This document shows, piece after piece, positions 52,719 through 61,384 of a DNA stretch of 64,000 bases. Location of the stretch: the NCBI GenBank assembly GCA_032718475.1, contig JAUCBJ010001932.1:1-64000 (forward strand), written 5' to 3'. The notes beneath the pieces were generated by a model. It saw only the letters and a program-made list of their open reading frames with translations. It did not search any database and was not told where the DNA came from. This stretch comes from Nemertoderma westbladi (Eukaryota > Xenacoelomorpha > Nemertodermatida > Nemertodermatidae). Position 1 is the stretch's first letter; each line of letters begins with the position of its first letter. The position numbers and the translations under genes are program-made.

Positions 52719-54389
52719 TGGCAGCATGGGCCACGATTTCTGAGCGATAAGGAGGCCTGGCCGCCGATGAGAAAGGTGGACCCGGGCTCAGAAGTAGTGT
52801 CAGAGGGAGAAGAGGGAGATTCAGAGGGAGAAGAGATATACTCCCAGATGGTGAGGGAGATTAGGGACGTGCAACCAGGACGGGAACTGTGCGATAACCC
52901 GACGGATAAACTCCTCAGCTACAGTTCTAGTTGGTATAAGACCAAGAAACTAGTGGCATACTGGAGAGCCTTCGGGAACTTCCTTGGGGGAGTTGGCAAG
53001 GACAAGAAGATCAGGACAACCATAGATCTGGAAGGAGCGGCCAAGGCAGTGATCCGCTATGAACAACGGAGGAACTATGGCGACGAGGTGGAACGCGTCG
53101 GTAACCAACAGCACCTCCGACGGGACAGCGAGCTGATTACGCTGTCGCCATAACTCAATGACGACGGGATTCTAGTAATGAATTCTAGGGTGGGATACAA
53201 CAACAGCATAGTCGTACCACCGAAACCCATCATCATTCCTACAGGATCGCCAATAGTCCACCAGATCATATGGGACTCCCACAAATTGATATTGCACGGG
53301 GGCACCAACCGAACCCTCACAGAGATAAGGAGGACCTATTGGGTCAAACAACTGAGGAAGAAGGTAAAAGCGGTAGTGGGGCAGTGCCAGACCTGCCGAC
53401 GAGCGAAGAAGGAGCGAGCCGTACAGGAGATGGCGCCACTACCGGCGAGTAGGGTAAGACAGCACGACCCGCCATTTACGCATTGCGGTGTGGACATGTT
53501 CGGGCCGATAAAGATCAAAGTGATGCGACACACGGAGAAACGCTATGGCATTATCTTCGTATGCAACAATACGCGGGCGGTAGGGATAGAACTCACCCAA
53601 GATGCAACTGCATCAGCATTCATTAACGCCTTAGAAAGGTTTAGGGACCGCAAAGGTGGGACGATCGCAGTGATATACAGCGACAACGGCACCAACTTTG
53701 TGGGCGCAGAGAGTGAGATGGCAGAGGCCTTGGACATCTTGGAGGGGGAAGAAGTCAGGGCAGCCATGAGACGACGACAAGTAAAGTGGGAGAGAAGGAC
53801 GCCGTATGCACCACATACACTAGGATGCGTCGAGAGACTGGTGGGCAGTTCAAAGCGTCTAATGACGAAGCTGATGAACACCCTCATGGTCACTGAGGAC
53901 GTCTTACGGACAGTACTTGCGAAGTGCGAGGGGATCATTAATAGCAGACCGCTATATCCGGAGAATGATGACCCTGAGTCATTAGATGTGCTGACGCCTA
54001 GCCATTTCCTGATGGAAAGGCCAGCGACCATCGATATGCGGGGTGTAGACCCAGATGACATACACTCCCGCCAAAGTTGGAAAGTCGCAAAGGCAATAAG
54101 CGCAGAGTATTGGAGGAGGTGGGTCGAGGAATACCTACCCACACTCCATAAACGAAGCAAGTGGAGGAAGTCAAACAGGGAGTTAAGAGAGGGAGATCTC
54201 GTAATCGTTACGGATGATACTATCATCAACAACCAATGGCGGTTGGCGAGAGTTGTAGGCACCTACTCCGACGAGGACGGAAGAGTCCGATCGGTAGAAG
54301 TGCGGATAGGTGGAAAGATAGGTGCGAAGGACAGAAAAACCTACAGGAGAGCTGTAGGCAAATGCTGTCTATTAGAAGGGGCACCTTAG
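52719..54389 (+). CDS. Integrase and C-terminal domain (BEL/Pao), same frame as Gag-Pol after a TAG
   Basis: After TAG 52716-52718 the frame continues WQHGPRFLSDKEAWP, a typical BEL connection, runs to TAA 53151-53153 inside LSP-stop-LNDDGIL, then continues to TAG/TAA at 54387-54389. The zinc-binding H-H-C-C domain reads SHKLILHGG ... CQTCRRAKKE. The catalytic triad reads CGVDMFG (D), YSDNGTNFVG (D), LGCVERLVGS (E). The C-terminal DUF5641-like tail reads GDLVIVTDDTIINNQWRLAR. All integrase catalytic residues are intact; only the two stop codons break the polyprotein. Confidence 0.9.
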
Positions 54390-54529
54390 AAGAGTTAGAG
54401 AAAAGTTTAGTCGTCCAAGTTTTGGACTGAGGGGGGTGGGATTGAGGGCGAGACGCCCTTCCCACAAACAAAATAGAAAATAAAATAAAATAAATAATAG
54501 TACATGCTAGGTACGCAGTTAGTAGGCAG

Positions 54530-55160
54530 AAGTTAGTTAAGAGGTACATAGTACCTGGTCAGTTAGTTAGTTAGAAGGTACGTAGTACCTAGTTAGTTAG
54601 AAGGTACGTAGTACCTAGTTAGTTAGTTAGTTAGAAGGTACGTAGTACCTAGTTAGTTAGTTAGTTAGAAGGTACGTAGTACCTAGTTAGTTAGTTAGTT
54701 AGTTAGAAGGTATGTAGTACCTAGTTAGTTAGAGAGTTAGAAGGTACGTAGTACTTAGTTAGTTAGAGAGTTAGAAGGTACGTAGTACCTAGTTAGTTAG
54801 TTAGTTAGAAGGTACGTAGTACCTAGTTAGTTAGAGAGTTAGAGGGTACGTAGTACCGATAGTTAGTTAGAGAGTTAGAAGGTACGTAGTACCTAGTTAG
54901 TTAGTTAGTTAGAAGGTACGTAGTACCTAGTTAGTTAGAGAGTTAGAGGGTACGTAGTACCGATAGTTAGTTAGAGAGTTAGAGGGTACGTAAGTACCGC
55001 TAGTTAGTTAGAGAGTTAGAGGGTACGTAGTACCGATAGTTAGTTAGAGAGTTAGAGGGTACGTAGTACCGATAGTTAGTTAGAGAGTTAGAGGGTACGT
55101 AAGTACCATTAGTTAGAAGAGTTAGAGTTAGAGGGTACGTAGTACCGTTAGTTAGAAGAG
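54530..55160 (+). repeat. Tandem repeats with GGTACGTAGTACC in the BEL/Pao untranslated region
   Basis: About 17 irregular units of AGTTAGTTAG plus AAGGTACGTAGTACC, 32-44 bp long. Each holds inverted arms GGTAC/GTACC around GTA. Late units change to GAGGGTACGTAGTACCGATAG. Lies between integrase and ORF3. Confidence 0.85.
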
Positions 55161-55530
55161 AGAGAGTAAGAGGTAAAAGGGGATATAGATATAGATATTA
55201 GTTAGCAGTTAGTAGAGAGAGGGGGGCATATGAGTACAGCTGGGTAAGTCGTGTGGCCACACGACGCATACTGCTGCACTGCATAGACCCACAGAGTAGG
55301 CCAGAATGTGGATTAGAGAATAGAATAATCCATAGGCAGTAGTAAGTAGTAGGACAGTAGAATCAAATTAAATAGATAAATAAATAGAATAGGGCTGAAA
55401 GTTGTAAAATAGTGGCAACACAAGGGAAGTTATTCTAGAACATAATAAGAAATTGTAAATTACGCTCATTTACTAGCTTCAAAATTAATTAGGAATAATT
55501 TAGGTTAAAAGGCGCAGTTAAGTACCTAAG
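55161..55530 (+). other. AT-rich leader before ORF3
   Basis: No coding. The end carries pyrimidine-poor AG sites such as CCTAAG at 55525-55530 that could act as splice acceptors for ORF3, which has no in-frame ATG at its start (inference). Confidence 0.35.
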
Positions 55531-57851
55531 GGACCTACGGGACGCCGTCGCTGGACAACGCGATCTTCCAACACTTCCACTACGTGGTGAAAGGGGACGA
55601 GGCGAAGTTCGGGATTCCGAAGTACCCGAGGGAATCACCGAGGAAGGACTGGAAGAGATTCATAGAGTCCGTCAACAGAGGAGGATATATGATCCTAGAT
55701 GATGAGGGAACCGTGGAAGACGAGGCGGGTTCGAGACGAGGAACTGCGGGGTCGGCCAGGACCATACTCCTACATTTGGCCGCGCCAAATGGGGACATCT
55801 TCTTATTCGACCTAGGGATGTATGGGAAGAAGGACGGGCCGAAATTAGACCGGTTACCGAAAGCGGTACAAGTCTTAGTAAGAGAGAAGTCGACGACGAA
55901 AGTGGGATCGGCGATTCGCGAGGACACGGAGAGGATCATCGGTCCAGACGCCACCAACCTCCTGGATATGCAGAAAGTCTTTATGGCTATGACGGCACCG
56001 GATGGGTTGGGGGTAGTCGAAAACACAGGCCAATGCGGGGCGGTGGCAATGGGCCAATTATTGGGGCTCGTATGCCACAAACCGATGGACTGGGGGAAGT
56101 TTAGGGAAGAATACGGAGCAGAACTAGCGAACTCGCTAAAGTGGGGAGCGAGTCCGGGAAAGCAGGAGGTATATCAGTTCCGCAGGGGAGCGATAAAGGT
56201 ATATCAGAAGCGATATATCCTGCAGGAGGACTGGATGATGATAAGTTTGCTTAACTTATTCATGACCGTGGTTATCGAGAGGGAACCAGGGGCATTTTTG
56301 TTATCGGGATCACCCCTAAGCTACAGGAGAGCCTTTGTGTACTATAACAGCCGACATCTGGTAGACGGGGAGACAGATACACCGTATCAGAGATGGGAGC
56401 AGCTAGAGACGGATAGACGAGAAGCAAAGCGACTGGAAGAAGTTGCTAGACGGGAGAGGATAGAAGCAGAGGAGAGGGAAGAGGAGGACAGGACACAGAG
56501 TTACGGCTTCGAGGAACAGGCAGGCCTAGACGAACTTCATTGGACTTCATCATGGAGTTCGGGGGAGTCTCTAGGGCGAGAATTGGGATGGACGGTGGGA
56601 TCGCCGAAACAGTCGACGTCGGGGTTGCAAACGATGCCCATACCAGCGGGCGCCGAGGGCGACCAACCGCCAAGGAAGTTAAGGGAGCTGGAGGGATGGA
56701 GAGCTACGGGCGAGAGCCAAGGCGGGAAGGGACATAGTGGATCCATCGGGATACCGGGGTTGGAGACACTGCCAGAAGAAGAGGAGGACGACGACGACGA
56801 GTTCGGAGAGATGCCGCCCATCGAGAGGATAGGCCACTCGGACACGGACTGGGTTGGCGGAAGGGTGGTGACGGCCAGTGGGGCGAAGGCCTTCTGGAAC
56901 AGATCCGGCAAGCAGACCTGGGTGCACGAGGACCCGGCGATGTATTTCGCGGGGAGCACCATCAGGTTGGGCGAACAACCGGGGACGGCACCACGGGTAG
57001 TATTCGGGGAGACGATGCCCGAGAGGGGCGGAGAGATCGACGTAGATAGAGAGACCAACGTAGAGAAGTTCGCCTACCAGCGACTCCACAGACCGCGGAG
57101 ATCGCTCGGGACGAAAGACGAGGTGGGACGGGAGACATTGGTACTCGGCTGCGACTACTGTGGGAGACAGACCCATCGGGAAAGCAGCTGCCTATACCGG
57201 TTCCAAAAGGGAACCTTTTGTCTCTACTGCAGAGAACCAAGCCACAGGATGGGGGCGTGTCCACGGTTGCACAACCGATGTCCAAAGTGCCACTTTCGGG
57301 GACACTATGGACGCGAGTGCGACTGGATGAACGACGAGGAGAAGTTCACAAGATTCGAGGAGTGGGCCGACGTCGGGGCCATGACGCGCCAGCGCATGAA
57401 GGCCCAGGAGTTCAAGTGGGCTTTCTTCCTTATCAATCAGGAGACTCACATGGAAATCATAAAGCGGAGGCTACTGTTTACCTACCAAGAGGTAGCAACG
57501 GCGGCGTCGTACGCTGGAGTGATGAACACGCAAAGGTATTTGGACAGGTGGACGCCAGAGAACCGAAGGGAGTTTAGGGGTTTCTTGGCGGAGCACGTAC
57601 CAAAGGCAATGAAAATGATCCTATGGGACGCCACCAGAGGGAGACAACCGGGCCACTCTGAGGGGCCACCGGCGAAGCGATATCGGGCACTAATAACACC
57701 AGCGCCCAAGGAGCCAACGACCGGGATCAGCAGGGAGGTGGCGGCGAAGGTCCGAAAGCAGAAAGCGGATGATGCCAGAGGAATGGTGATAACCAAGAAA
57801 CGACCCAGGGAAGAGGACGCCAGGGGGAACTATCCCCAGAGGAACAGATAG
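55531..57851 (+). CDS. BEL/Pao ORF3: RNase D/WRN-type 3'-5' exonuclease-like domain plus three CCHC zinc knuckles
   Basis: Open from 55530 (after TAA 55527-55529) to TAG 57849-57851. Counting from the GTG at 55584: YMILDDEG (D39-x-E41, Exo I), ILLHLAAPNGDIFLFDL (61-77), KVGSAIREDTERI (D114, Exo II), NLLDMQKVF (125-133), a helical segment AMGQLLGLVCHKPMDWGKF, and KRYILQEDW (Y211, D216, Exo III position). This series follows RNase D/WRN DEDD exonucleases, which trim nucleic acid 3' ends. A charged linker with an acidic run (EEEEDDDDEF, about 398) follows. Then come three exact C-x2-C-x4-H-x4-C knuckles at about 523-582 (CDYCGRQTHRESSC, CLYCREPSHRMGAC, CPKCHFRGHYGREC), and a basic C-terminus with ITKKRPREED. 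The first in-frame ATG (55689) lies inside the exonuclease motif, so a spliced or non-AUG start is likely. It occupies the env position, but no signal peptide or transmembrane segment is visible. Confidence 0.75.
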
Positions 57852-58529
57852 GTTCCCAGAGTCGAGGGAGAGAGACTGGGACTTGGACCTGGTGCGCCTG
57901 GAAGGCGCCGCGTGGGACGTACGAACTATTAAGTACAAGTTTAATTAATGCAAATAATCATATAAGTGCAATTTGTATGTACGTATGTAGTAATTAGTAA
58001 TCTACGAATATATACGCTGGGAGTAAGTACTATAGTCATACAACCTTTCTCAATTAGCTACTGGGACTGTGGGACAACTGACTATGGCACTATGGACGAG
58101 ACACCAGACAATTTCACACTTCTTGAGTGCGACGGCACAAAAGGGGGGGGGGGGGGAGATTCGTCAGAAGGGATGAGGTAGTCAGAGTAGGGTTGAGGGA
58201 CGGAGTAGTAGGTGCGGAGTGCGGAGAGAGTGCGGACGCAATTCTAGTGTGGGGGGGGGAGAATAAGAGGCTGAGTGAGGGACGAGGAGGTCCGAGTGTA
58301 TGGGAGAGTTAGGATGAGAGTGAAGAAGAGATAGGGCGGAAGTGTTGGGGAAACAAAAGTTGCGTGAGAGGTGAACGCAACCGGCCCGACATGAGACGCC
58401 AGGCACACAGGGTAGCGTTATCATACCCATAGGGGGCGGCCTGGAAAGCCGGCTCCGAGAGAAAAGAATTCCACCCCACACCCGATACTAGATCGGGATC
58501 CAGCGGGATTGTAGCGCACTTTTTGGTTG
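57852..58529 (+). other. 3' untranslated region of the young BEL/Pao element
   Basis: Purine-rich, with a G run at 58143-58156 and a second at 58250-58258. The stretch near 58050 (CAATTAGCTACTGGGACT) is shared with the old element near 33870, fixing homology of this UTR. No convincing gene. Confidence 0.7.
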
Positions 58530-58567
58530 ATGCTATCTTCTTACCGGGAAGATAGCATGGGGGGGAG
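58530..58567 (+). promoter_or_regulatory. Conserved hairpin and polypurine tract before the 3' LTR
   Basis: A perfect stem ATGCTATCTTC / GAAGATAGCAT (58530-58540, 58548-58558) with a 7-nt loop, followed at once by GGGGGGGAG (58559-58567) and the LTR start. The PPT primes plus-strand DNA. The hairpin is kept base for base in the diverged antisense element. Confidence 0.85.
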
Positions 58568-59102
58568 TGTTAGCTTATTCAATCCCGCTAACACCCCATA
58601 AAGTTATAAGCCGATAAGCAATATTGGGAGCCACGAGATTGGGTAATTAACCAACTCGTGGCATCCCAATAAGAATGGGAAGGAGAAGCACACAATGAGG
58701 GTCAGGGGCCAAACCCCTAACCCAGAGAGAATAGGTGGAGTGAACGGGAACACTCCAAAGGGCGCCAACAAGGGTATCAACCAATCAGAGGGGGGAAAGG
58801 CATCGATTAGGTAGAGTAACAAGGCCAACCGTGCAATATAGCCACTTGGCAGTAATAATACCAATTCAGTTATCTCAGTGCAATACCGGTGCTAGATTAG
58901 GTTACAATAGTTTTAGATAGGGAAGGACCGGGGCTTTAGTTACCGTATCCCGCCTTCCATATACGAAAATATTATATCTATATCTATATCTGCATATCAT
59001 ATTATATACGACAAACAGTACAAGCTCATTTACTCTTTATACACGGCGGGGACGCGTGAACTAAAACCGGATAAACCGGGATTCCTCTTGGATCCCGTCA
59101 CA
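58568..59102 (+). repeat. 3' LTR of the young BEL/Pao element
   Basis: 535 bp, identical to the 5' LTR except two substitutions and one fewer ATCTAT unit. Followed by the duplicated GTTTG. Confidence 0.92.
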
Positions 59103-59330
59103 GTTTGTTTGTTTGTTTAATGAGCACAGCAACACCTCCTCGGTCTCCTACTTTACGGTCAGACAAACGCAGAAGGCGGAAACCTGGTACAGTTAAATTA
59201 TACCCGTGCTTTACGTCAGGAATAAATTCAATATCATATAAAGAAAACAAGTTTATCAACATTACTGAGTAGGTAGTTCTTTTGTAATCCACAGACATTC
59301 CAAGATAGGACACTAATTTCTCAATTTCAC
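59103..59330 (-). pseudogene. APE endonuclease fragment of a LINE
   Basis: The minus strand reads SVDYKRTTYSVMLINLFSLY, VKHGYNLTVPGFRLLRLSDR and GDRGGVAVLIKQ, the endonuclease segment from the recognition strand to the R-G-G-V-A-V-L-I-K motif. It is truncated by the BEL/Pao insertion site on the left and the fold-back element on the right. Confidence 0.65.
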
Positions 59331-59905
59331 AATTCGACTCTTCCGACCACCTCTTGGGCCGTGTATAAAAGCGACTATTCGACCCAGTGAACTGAGAGAA
59401 AGCCGCAAGTGGTCGGCTGTTCGGCTTAGATATATCATCATAGGTCTACAATAGACTATATGGAGGGTGGGTAAAAGTCGCAAAACTTTATTTGTAGACT
59501 ATAGGTGATCCGACTTTGCCGACCAATTCGACTCTTCCGACCACCCTTGTGCCTGTATATGATATATCTAAACTGACCAGCTGAACACTTGCTACTTACT
59601 CGCAGTTCACTGGGTCGAAGAGGCGTCTATTGTAGACCTATGATGATATATGTAATCCGAGCTGCCGACCACTTGCGACTTACCCTAAGTTTACTGGGTC
59701 GAATAGAGTTGCCTTATAGACGGCCCAAGAGGTGGTCGGAAGAGTCGATTTGGTCAGCAAAGTCGGCTCCACCTATAGTTTCTATATAAAGTTTTGCAAC
59801 TTTTAGCGATCCTCATACAGTAGGGTCTATTGTAGGCCTATGATGGATGATATATGTAAGCCGAACTGCCGACCACTTGCGACTTACCCTCAATTCACAC
59901 TATAG
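59331..59905. mobile_element. Fold-back element with nested inverted repeats
   Basis: Arm A (59331-59456, starting AATTCGACTCTTCCGACCAC) is the inverted complement of 59625-59751. A second arm (about 59460-59535, TCGCAAAACTTTATTTG and GATCCGACTTTGCCGACC) is inverted at about 59752-59822. A further partial copy of the second A arm (GTCTATTGTAGGCC ... GACCACTTGCGACTTACC) closes the block at 59826-59895. No ORF. Resembles a fold-back or MITE-type non-autonomous element. Confidence 0.75.
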
Positions 59906-59914
59906 AATTGTTAA

Positions 59915-60182
59915 AGATAATATGTTATAGAAAGAATTCTGATCTGGTCATCAACCGGGCAGACAAAGGCAACGCGGTCGTGGTTCAAAACAAATCGAAT
60001 CATCTTGAGAAGATGAACGAGATCCTGAAGGACAAATCTAAACTCCTGCCACTAAAGGAGACACAGGAGGTACAATGTAATACATAATAGAGTAATACAT
60101 AAGTAATACAGATTAGCACCCACAGGTACTCAACTAGCTCGACTATTTGGACTTCCAAAAATCCATAAATACGGTACTCCTT
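59915..60182 (+). pseudogene. Penelope-like RT fragment, copy 2, joined to a trace of satellite
   Basis: AATATGTTATAGAAAG (one satellite piece) joins directly to NSDLVINRADKGNAVVV, HLEKMNEILKDKSKLLPLKE, and then LAPTGTQLARLFGLPKIHK. It lacks the 480-bp insertion of copy 1 and is cut at GGTACTCC where the module flank begins. Confidence 0.8.
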
Positions 60183-60394
60183 AACGTTTCCGAATATATC
60201 GTGACTCTTGAGGTTTTTAGCACAGACCAGCACTACTTTTCTGTCCACATCACCCATGCCAAATGGAAACAGTATTGGCCGTGGTATAATGAATGTCGGT
60301 CTGAATGATGTCTGTGCGTTGGTTTGTCTGTAAGTCAGTCTGTGTCTGTCGGTTGGTCTGTCTGTGTACATCAAGACATAATAAATCACAGATG
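60183..60394. repeat. Module flank preceding the 65-bp array, copy 2
   Basis: Same sequence as 16173-16394 with few changes. Confidence 0.8.
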
Positions 60395-61000
60395 GCAAAT
60401 ATGTTTGATATTGTTGTGTTCCTGAGTGGTGATTTCACCAACTGTAGCTAAAACATTCCATATTGGGGTTGTCATTGTTGTGTTCCTGAGTGGTGATTTC
60501 ACCTACTGTAGATAAAACATTCCATATTGGGGTTGTCATTGTTGTGTTCCTGAGTGGTGATTTCACCTACTGTAGCTAAAACATTCCATATTGGGGTTTG
60601 ATATTGTTGTGTTCCTGAGTGGTGATTTCATCTACTGTAGCTAAAACATTCCATATTGGGGTTTGATATTGTTGTGTTCCTGAGTGGTGATTTCACCTAC
60701 TGTAGCTAAAACATTCCATATTGGGGTTGTCATTGTTGTGTTCCTGATGAGTGGTGATTTCACCTACTGTAGCTAAAACATTCCATATTGGGGTTGTCAT
60801 TGTTGTGTTCCTGAGTGGTGATTTCACCTACTGTAGCTAAAACATTCCATATTGGGGTTGTCATTGTTGTGTTCCTGATATGAGTGGTGATTTCACCAAC
60901 TGTAGCTAAAACATTCCATATTGGGGTTGTCATTGTTGTGTTCCTGAGTGGTGATTTCACCTACTGTAGCTGAAACATTCCATATTGGGGTTTTCATTGG
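60395..61000 (+). repeat. 65-bp minisatellite, copy 2 (about 9 units)
   Basis: Same unit as 16395-17050; here the 64-bp TTGTCATTG variant dominates, and two units carry small ATGA/ATATGA insertions after TTCCTG. Confidence 0.9.
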
Positions 61001-61384
61001 CTGTGATTCTTTTAATAATACTGTTTTATTGAGGAAGGCAATAAAACGCTCGTCGACTCTCATAGCTTCAGTAAATCACATCGTCACATGACATAAAGAT
61101 AAATGGCGTGACTTAACTGTATGAATAATACAACTGTATTAGTATGCCTTCTCCGATATAACTCCATACGATTGGTAGTACAGTACAATAGAGTTGGTGA
61201 AAGTCACAGATTGCAGCCTCGGATAGTAATTTACGACTATTGAAAAACTCAGACTCCTTCGAAGCGATATGATTACATTACCTACTACATTACCTATGCA
61301 GTTGGTTAGTTAAACACGCTCCACGTGTCTTACATAATATTCGCACATATGTTACATGCGTAGACCTACTGTATATACTGTACA
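61001..61384. repeat. Module spacer, copy 2, left part
   Basis: Matches 17051-17410 and is interrupted at 61400 by the LINE insertion; continues at 62886. Confidence 0.85.

Larger units (their letters stand above)
45321..59107 (+). mobile_element. Young 13.8 kb BEL/Pao LTR retrotransposon with extra ORF1 and ORF3
   Basis: LTRs are at 45326-45866 and 58568-59102, flanked by the 5-bp duplication GTTTG (45321-45325, 59103-59107). The LTRs differ by two substitutions and one 6-bp ATCTAT unit, so the insertion is recent. Internal order: ORF1, Gag-protease-RT-RNase H, integrase in the same frame, a repeat-rich UTR, ORF3, UTR, hairpin, PPT. Typical BEL/Pao elements encode one Gag-Pol and are shorter; the extra ORFs account for the size. 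The element sits at a pre-existing junction between the spacer repeat and an endonuclease fragment. Confidence 0.92.

Noticed and set aside
53336-54262. Antisense frames over integrase (for example 53543-54262)
   Set aside because: Mirror frames of a well-supported integrase gene, without motifs.
56537-57176. Antisense Ser/Pro-rich frames over ORF3
   Set aside because: GC-rich complement of ORF3 codons; ORF3 carries the recognisable motifs.
60730-60760. CTGATGAG in the 65-bp array as ribozyme core
   Set aside because: A one-off ATGA insertion in a single unit, with no GAAA or stem partners.
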